10,517 nt of DNA from an uncultured Faecalibacterium sp. (lineage in GTDB: Bacteria > Bacillota > Clostridia > Oscillospirales > Ruminococcaceae). The number at the start of each line of letters is the position of its first letter. The stretch's first letter is position 1. Positions 7,385 through 10,517 of the stretch are shown here, one piece after another. A program made the position numbers and the translations under genes. The notes beneath the pieces are model-generated. The model saw only the letters and a program-made list of their open reading frames with translations, was not told the origin of the DNA and did no database searches. The stretch is from contig CAKSXW010000066.1 in NCBI GenBank assembly GCA_934518555.1, positions 1 to 10,517 on the forward strand, read 5' to 3'.

Positions 7385-10185
7385 CAGTTTTTCTCCTCAT
7401 GGCAAGTCTCGGCTTGGTCCAGCTCCTCCAGAATGGTGCGGATGCAGCACCGCCACAGCGCCGGATAGGTCCGGTTGTAACGCTGCAGGGCGTTGAGGGT
7501 ACGGGCAGGGGAGCTGCCGCCGTAGGGTTCGTGCTGGGCTGCGTTGCGCTGGGTGGCCTCGTGGAGGATGGTGCAGTCCAGCACCACTTTGCGGATCTGA
7601 CGGGCCCGGGCAGGCTGCAGGGCGTCCAGCTCCTGCCGGATGTGCAAAGCCTCCTCCCGGCTCCGCTGGGAGGCGTAGGGGGTCAGGGCAGGGTCCTCAT
7701 AGCTGCGGAAAAACCGGACCAGCCGCTGGTAATACTCTGCCGGGAAACCGTAGATAATGGACCGTTCCAGGGTCTGCAGCCCACGCCGCTGCTCCTCCCA
7801 CTGCTCCATGGGCAGGTCTGCCAGCTCCACCAGGGAATGTTCGGCAATGGCCAGCAGGTAGCTCAGCTCCCGGGTCAGGGCTTGCAGCAGGGGGTAGTTG
7901 ATGCCAAACTGCTCGCAGAGGATCCGGGGGCTGGCGGTCTCGGCCCAGGTCAGGATGGCGGCGGTAATGACCGCTCGGCGCAGAGCCGCATCCTTGGTAC
8001 GGATCGTCTCCCCCTCCCGTTGCAGCAAAAAGTGCAGCTTTTCCGGGAACCGGAAGCCTGCCAGCTGCTGTTCCAGCTTCTGGCGGAGGGAGGCGTCCTT
8101 GTCCAGGTGCAGGGCATCCCGGTGGCTGGCCAGGCAGTTGGCCTTCAGCAGCCCATAGAGCAGGGTAGCGTTGTCCAGATGGCCCTTGTCCGGGTCCCAG
8201 GCCTGCCGCATGGCCTCCAGCAGGGTGTTGTAGTCGGCCCGGCTGGGGGTATAGCCCTTCAGCTCGGCGCCCCGGTCGGTGGCGGTGTAAAGCTCCACTG
8301 TCTGGGTCCGACGCCAGGAGGCACCCCGGGAAAGCTGCTTCCGAATCAGGCCGTGGTGCTCCAGATAGGCCAGCACCTGGCTGAGATCCCGCTGGCCCTG
8401 GCCCTGGGGCCGGGGCAGAAATTGCAGCAGACGGTCCAGCTCTTGGGTGCTGATATAGCTGGGGCTGTCGGTCTCCGCAGGGATCAGGCACAGCAGCATA
8501 AAGGGAATGTGCTCCAGGCCCTCCGGGCTGTAAAAGGTGCTGTTGATGGGCTCCGGCACCCGGCTGCTGGCCTGGAGCTGCTCCCACTGCCGACGTTCCT
8601 GCCGGCTTTTTTCGTCATCGGCCCCGGTGTGGGGGCCGTAGGCATTGAGGATGGGGTAAATGTAGCCCACGATGTCCCGGGGGTCCCGGTCCGGCTTCAG
8701 GCGTCCGGCCCGTCCGGCGTAGTTCTGGTATTCGATGGGCTTCAGGAACTCCGAGCCGCTGGGGCTGGTTTTGTGCAGGTCCGCCACAATGACCACATCC
8801 ACGGCACTGTTGATGCCGTAGGCCAGGGTCTCGGTGCTGCAAACGATGCGGAGCCGTGGGTGCTCCCCAAGGAAATCGGCTTCCACGGCGGACCGGGCCT
8901 CCGGGGGCAGGGCACTGCTGTGAAAGCCCACCCCGGCACAGTAGGCCTGATAGTTCAGGTCCTCAAAGATGCCCACCAGCTCATCCTGGGTAAAGGCCTC
9001 TACGGTGTCCTGTGCAGAGGGAAGGCTGCGGCGCACCGCCTGGGTGCAGGCGTCCAGGACCTGCTGCTTGCAGGCTTCCAGGTCCGGGGGCACCGGCCGC
9101 AGCAGAGGGGCCAGGGCCTGGTACAGATAGCCGCTGAGCTTCTGGACCAGGGTGCGGTCGTTCCAGAAGATCAGGATCTGCCGCCCCTGCTGCAGGTGGT
9201 AGCGGCACAGCTCCGCAATGGCGGCAAACCGGCGCTGCTGGCCCAGCTCCACCAGCTGGTAGCGGAACCTACAGGGCTCCTGGGTCTGGGGGCACAGCTC
9301 CTGAGAATCGGTCTGGCGGCAGGGCTGCATCTGAGGGCACAGGAACTGGGGATCCCGGTCCTTCATCACCGGGCAGTGGGTGGCAGGGTAGGGGACGCCC
9401 TTGTTCCGCAGCAGCCGCAGCAGCCGGTAATCCTGGGGGTCCACACCCTCCGGCCAGCTGGTGAAGTCCACCAGGGCACCGCCGCCGGAACCGGCATGGA
9501 AGTATACCGGCATCTCTCGCAGCTGGGGCCGCCCACCGGCTTTGATCTGATGGAAGTGGAAACTATCGGCGTAATTGTCCCAATTGTAAAAGGGGGTGCC
9601 CAGGGCCAGCATCCGGGGAGCTGCCTCGGGGTCACGATACTGCAAAAAGCGGATCCAGGTCATGAGAAAATCCAGCTTGATGCCCCGGCTCTCATCCTTC
9701 AGCAGGCCGATCTCGTCAAAGACGATAAAACGGTACTGCTGTAAAAAATCCGGCCGCTCGCAGGCAAACAAAAAGGCTTTTTCGTTGATGACCACCGCAA
9801 TGTGCAGGTCAACGGCCCGGAGGATCTGCTGGTCTGCCTGCCGGTACTCGCTGGTGCTCTGCTCACAGACCAGGGAGCAGACCGTTTTGCCAAACACCCG
9901 GTTGAAGTCTGCCTGCAGCTCCTGGACCTTTTGAGCCGCCAGGGCACGGTAAGGCACGATGAAAAGCATCCGGGGCACCGGCCGCCCTGCCTCCACCGCC
10001 TCCAGCACCGCAGAAAAATACAGCAGCTTGGGGATCAGGGTCTTGCCGGAGGAGGTGGGGCCCACGATCATAAGGTTCTGGGCCTGGTGATAGGTCTCCG
10101 GGTCTGCAAAGGTCTTGTACTGAAGCTCGTTGAGTTCCGGGTAGCCCAGCTTTTGGGCCAGGGCCTGGATGGATTCCAGATCCAT
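7384..10185 (-). CDS. Ski2-like SF2 DNA/RNA helicase with Cys-cluster insert (933 aa)
   Basis: First gene of the operon. I place the start at ATG 10183-10185 because GGAGGG (10193-10198) lies 7 bases upstream and the conserved fold begins there. The frame stays open up to 10320 but that stretch contains the promoter and a hairpin arm. Layout by residue: LNELQYKTF (about 18-26, Q-motif-like), Walker A GPTSSGKT (42-49), motif Ia VPYRALAAQ (77-85), motif II DEIG (157-160) then DESRGIKL, LGTP (195-198); a cysteine cluster 271-305 (C-x11-C-x5-C-x8-C-x6-C); ILIFWND (337-343), motif V STETLAYGIN (450-459), motif VI QNYAGRAGR (487-495); a winged-helix-like segment near 600-645; and a helical C-terminal region. 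It is an ATP-driven nucleic-acid motor, clearly paralogous to the next gene but without a TIR domain. Its length and motifs resemble helicases of defence systems such as Hachiman HamB or AbpB, but the partners differ. DNA or RNA specificity cannot be decided from sequence. Confidence 0.95.
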   Translation of the reverse strand: MDLESIQALAQKLGYPELNELQYKTFADPETYHQAQNLMIVGPTSSGKTLIPKLLYFSAVLEAVEAGRPVPRMLFIVPYRALAAQKVQELQADFNRVFGKTVCSLVCEQSTSEYRQADQQILRAVDLHIAVVINEKAFLFACERPDFLQQYRFIVFDEIGLLKDESRGIKLDFLMTWIRFLQYRDPEAAPRMLALGTPFYNWDNYADSFHFHQIKAGGRPQLREMPVYFHAGSGGGALVDFTSWPEGVDPQDYRLLRLLRNKGVPYPATHCPVMKDRDPQFLCPQMQPCRQTDSQELCPQTQEPCRFRYQLVELGQQRRFAAIAELCRYHLQQGRQILIFWNDRTLVQKLSGYLYQALAPLLRPVPPDLEACKQQVLDACTQAVRRSLPSAQDTVEAFTQDELVGIFEDLNYQAYCAGVGFHSSALPPEARSAVEADFLGEHPRLRIVCSTETLAYGINSAVDVVIVADLHKTSPSGSEFLKPIEYQNYAGRAGRLKPDRDPRDIVGYIYPILNAYGPHTGADDEKSRQERRQWEQLQASSRVPEPINSTFYSPEGLEHIPFMLLCLIPAETDSPSYISTQELDRLLQFLPRPQGQGQRDLSQVLAYLEHHGLIRKQLSRGASWRRTQTVELYTATDRGAELKGYTPSRADYNTLLEAMRQAWDPDKGHLDNATLLYGLLKANCLASHRDALHLDKDASLRQKLEQQLAGFRFPEKLHFLLQREGETIRTKDAALRRAVITAAILTWAETASPRILCEQFGINYPLLQALTRELSYLLAIAEHSLVELADLPMEQWEEQRRGLQTLERSIIYGFPAEYYQRLVRFFRSYEDPALTPYASQRSREEALHIRQELDALQPARARQIRKVVLDCTILHEATQRNAAQHEPYGGSSPARTLNALQRYNRTYPALWRCCIRTILEELDQAETCHEEKN

Positions 10186-10192
10186 GCTGCTT

Positions 10193-10221
10193 CCCTCCCA
10201 TGTTCTTTTAGAAAAAGTATA
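10193..10221 (-). promoter_or_regulatory. Probable -10 box and Shine-Dalgarno for the operon
   Basis: On the minus strand a good -10-like hexamer TATACT (10216-10221) sits 30 bases before the first ATG, and GGAGGG (10193-10198) lies 7 bases before it; the Shine-Dalgarno decides the start. The -35 is poor: TGGAAT (10238-10243) at 16-base spacing matches three of six consensus positions. A small dyad GGAAATTCC (10234-10242) overlaps that position and might be an operator or chance. A weak -35 fits an activated or low-level promoter, which is inference. Confidence 0.5.
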
Positions 10222-10301
10222 AAAGCTGTGCCGGGAAATTCCATTGACAGAATCGACAAAAATCGGCAGCTGTTTTCGGCAAGCAGTTCCCCCCAAACTG
10301 C

Positions 10302-10344
10302 AAAAAGAACAGCTGCACAAGGCAAGCCTTGTGCAGCTGTTCTT
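10302..10344 (-). terminator. 18-bp hairpin terminator of TRAP permease gene
   Basis: 10305-10322 pairs perfectly with 10327-10344 around a CAAG loop. Read on the minus strand the stem ends in GTTCTTTTTG, giving five T residues (10302-10306) overlapping the stem base. It lies 32 bases after the TRAP permease stop and ahead of the operon promoter, so it should insulate the helicase operon from TRAP transcription. On the plus strand the following TTCTTCT is a poor T-tract. Confidence 0.8.
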
Positions 10345-10376
10345 CTATGATGCGGGGTCTATGATGGGGAACAGGC

Positions 10377-10517
10377 TCAGTGGATGAACACGGGGCCCAG
10401 AGGATTGGCGATGGGGCTGACGTAACCGCCCAGCAGCTTGGGGATAGCAAGGCTGATGTCGGGGACGTAGGTCAGCAGCAGCAGTGCAATGAACATGCAC
10501 AGGTAGAACGGCAGGGT
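10377..10517 (-). CDS. TRAP transporter large permease (DctM-type), last 46 residues
   Basis: The frame runs in from the right edge to TGA at 10377-10379. The visible end is one hydrophobic segment, FYLCMFIALLLLTYVPDIS, followed by LAIPKLLGG and a short polar tail. The pattern of a last membrane helix ending in TYVP(D/Q)(I/L)SL.(L/I)P is typical of DctM/TRAP large permeases, the 12-helix channel subunit that works with a periplasmic or lipoprotein solute-binding subunit and a small membrane subunit to import organic acids using an ion gradient. Only about a tenth of the usual 430 residues is present, so substrate cannot be inferred. The family call rests on one motif plus hydrophobicity and is moderately secure. 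Confidence 0.75.
   Translation of the reverse strand, partial: TLPFYLCMFIALLLLTYVPDISLAIPKLLGGYVSPIANPLGPVFIH

Noticed and set aside
3176..7468. A 1430-codon open frame on the plus strand opposite the helicase-TIR gene
   Set aside because: It is the antisense shadow of a GC-rich gene dominated by CTG, CAG and GCC codons, which leaves few antisense stops. Its translation is Gly/Gln/Val/Leu-rich without recognisable domains, and the minus frame carries all helicase and TIR motifs.
7399..9744. A 781-codon open frame on the plus strand opposite helicase 1
   Set aside because: Same antisense shadow effect; the minus strand shows ordered SF2 helicase motifs.
10186..10320. A 45-residue N-terminal extension of helicase 1 to an ATG at 10320
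   Set aside because: The extension spans the -10 box, the Shine-Dalgarno and one arm of the TRAP terminator hairpin, and its sequence is Cys/Ser-rich and unlike the rest. The ATG at 10185 has a strong Shine-Dalgarno.
10305..10344. The near-perfect inverted repeat as a transposon end, or as a pair with the 895-939 hairpin bounding a mobile element
   Set aside because: The two hairpins share no sequence, each sits just after a stop codon with a T-tract on the same strand, and no transposase or integrase is present. Terminators explain them better.
1..10517. CRISPR array, tRNA or other structural RNA, toxin-antitoxin pair, integrase
   Set aside because: No regularly spaced repeats, no cloverleaf-like or rRNA sequence, and no small gene pairs or recombinase motifs were seen on either strand.

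Overview
The window looks like chromosome from a moderately GC-rich anaerobic gut Firmicute, plausibly an Oscillospiraceae/Ruminococcaceae member such as the Faecalibacterium/Gemmiger group. This is inferred from protein style and base composition, not from a marker gene. The flanks carry metabolic genes. On the left is the C-terminal half of a fumarate-reductase-type flavoprotein (1-861, +). At the far right is the last 46 residues of a TRAP transporter large permease (10377-10517, -).

Between 943 and 1717 there is a scar. A 3' fragment of an acetolactate synthase-type ThDP enzyme (minus strand) meets a 3' fragment of an aspartoacylase/AstE-type deacylase (plus strand) at about 1405-1420. 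Both genes lost their 5' parts at the same point. This marks a rearrangement breakpoint, the edge of an acquired segment, or a chimeric join.

The centre (1750-10185, minus strand) is one compact three-gene operon, read right to left. Gene 1 (933 aa) is a Ski2-like SF2 helicase with a five-cysteine cluster inserted between its RecA-like domains. Gene 2 (1369 aa) is a second, paralogous Ski2-like helicase with about 600 unrecognised residues and a C-terminal TIR domain that keeps the expected catalytic Glu. Gene 3 (507 aa) has no recognised family; its core shows an alternating alpha/beta layout that tentatively resembles a NYN/PIN-type nuclease. Gene 1 stop and gene 2 start share a base (TGATG). 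Gene 2 stop and gene 3 start are separated by one base. Each gene has a good Shine-Dalgarno sequence. A 5-bp hairpin with a T-tract follows gene 3, and an 18-bp hairpin insulates the operon from the TRAP gene upstream.

The combination of nucleic-acid motor, second motor fused to a probable NAD-consuming TIR effector, and a putative nuclease or scaffold subunit fits an abortive-infection antiviral system. I do not recognise this exact three-gene set as a named system. That is the main finding, and it is inference until homologues are searched.
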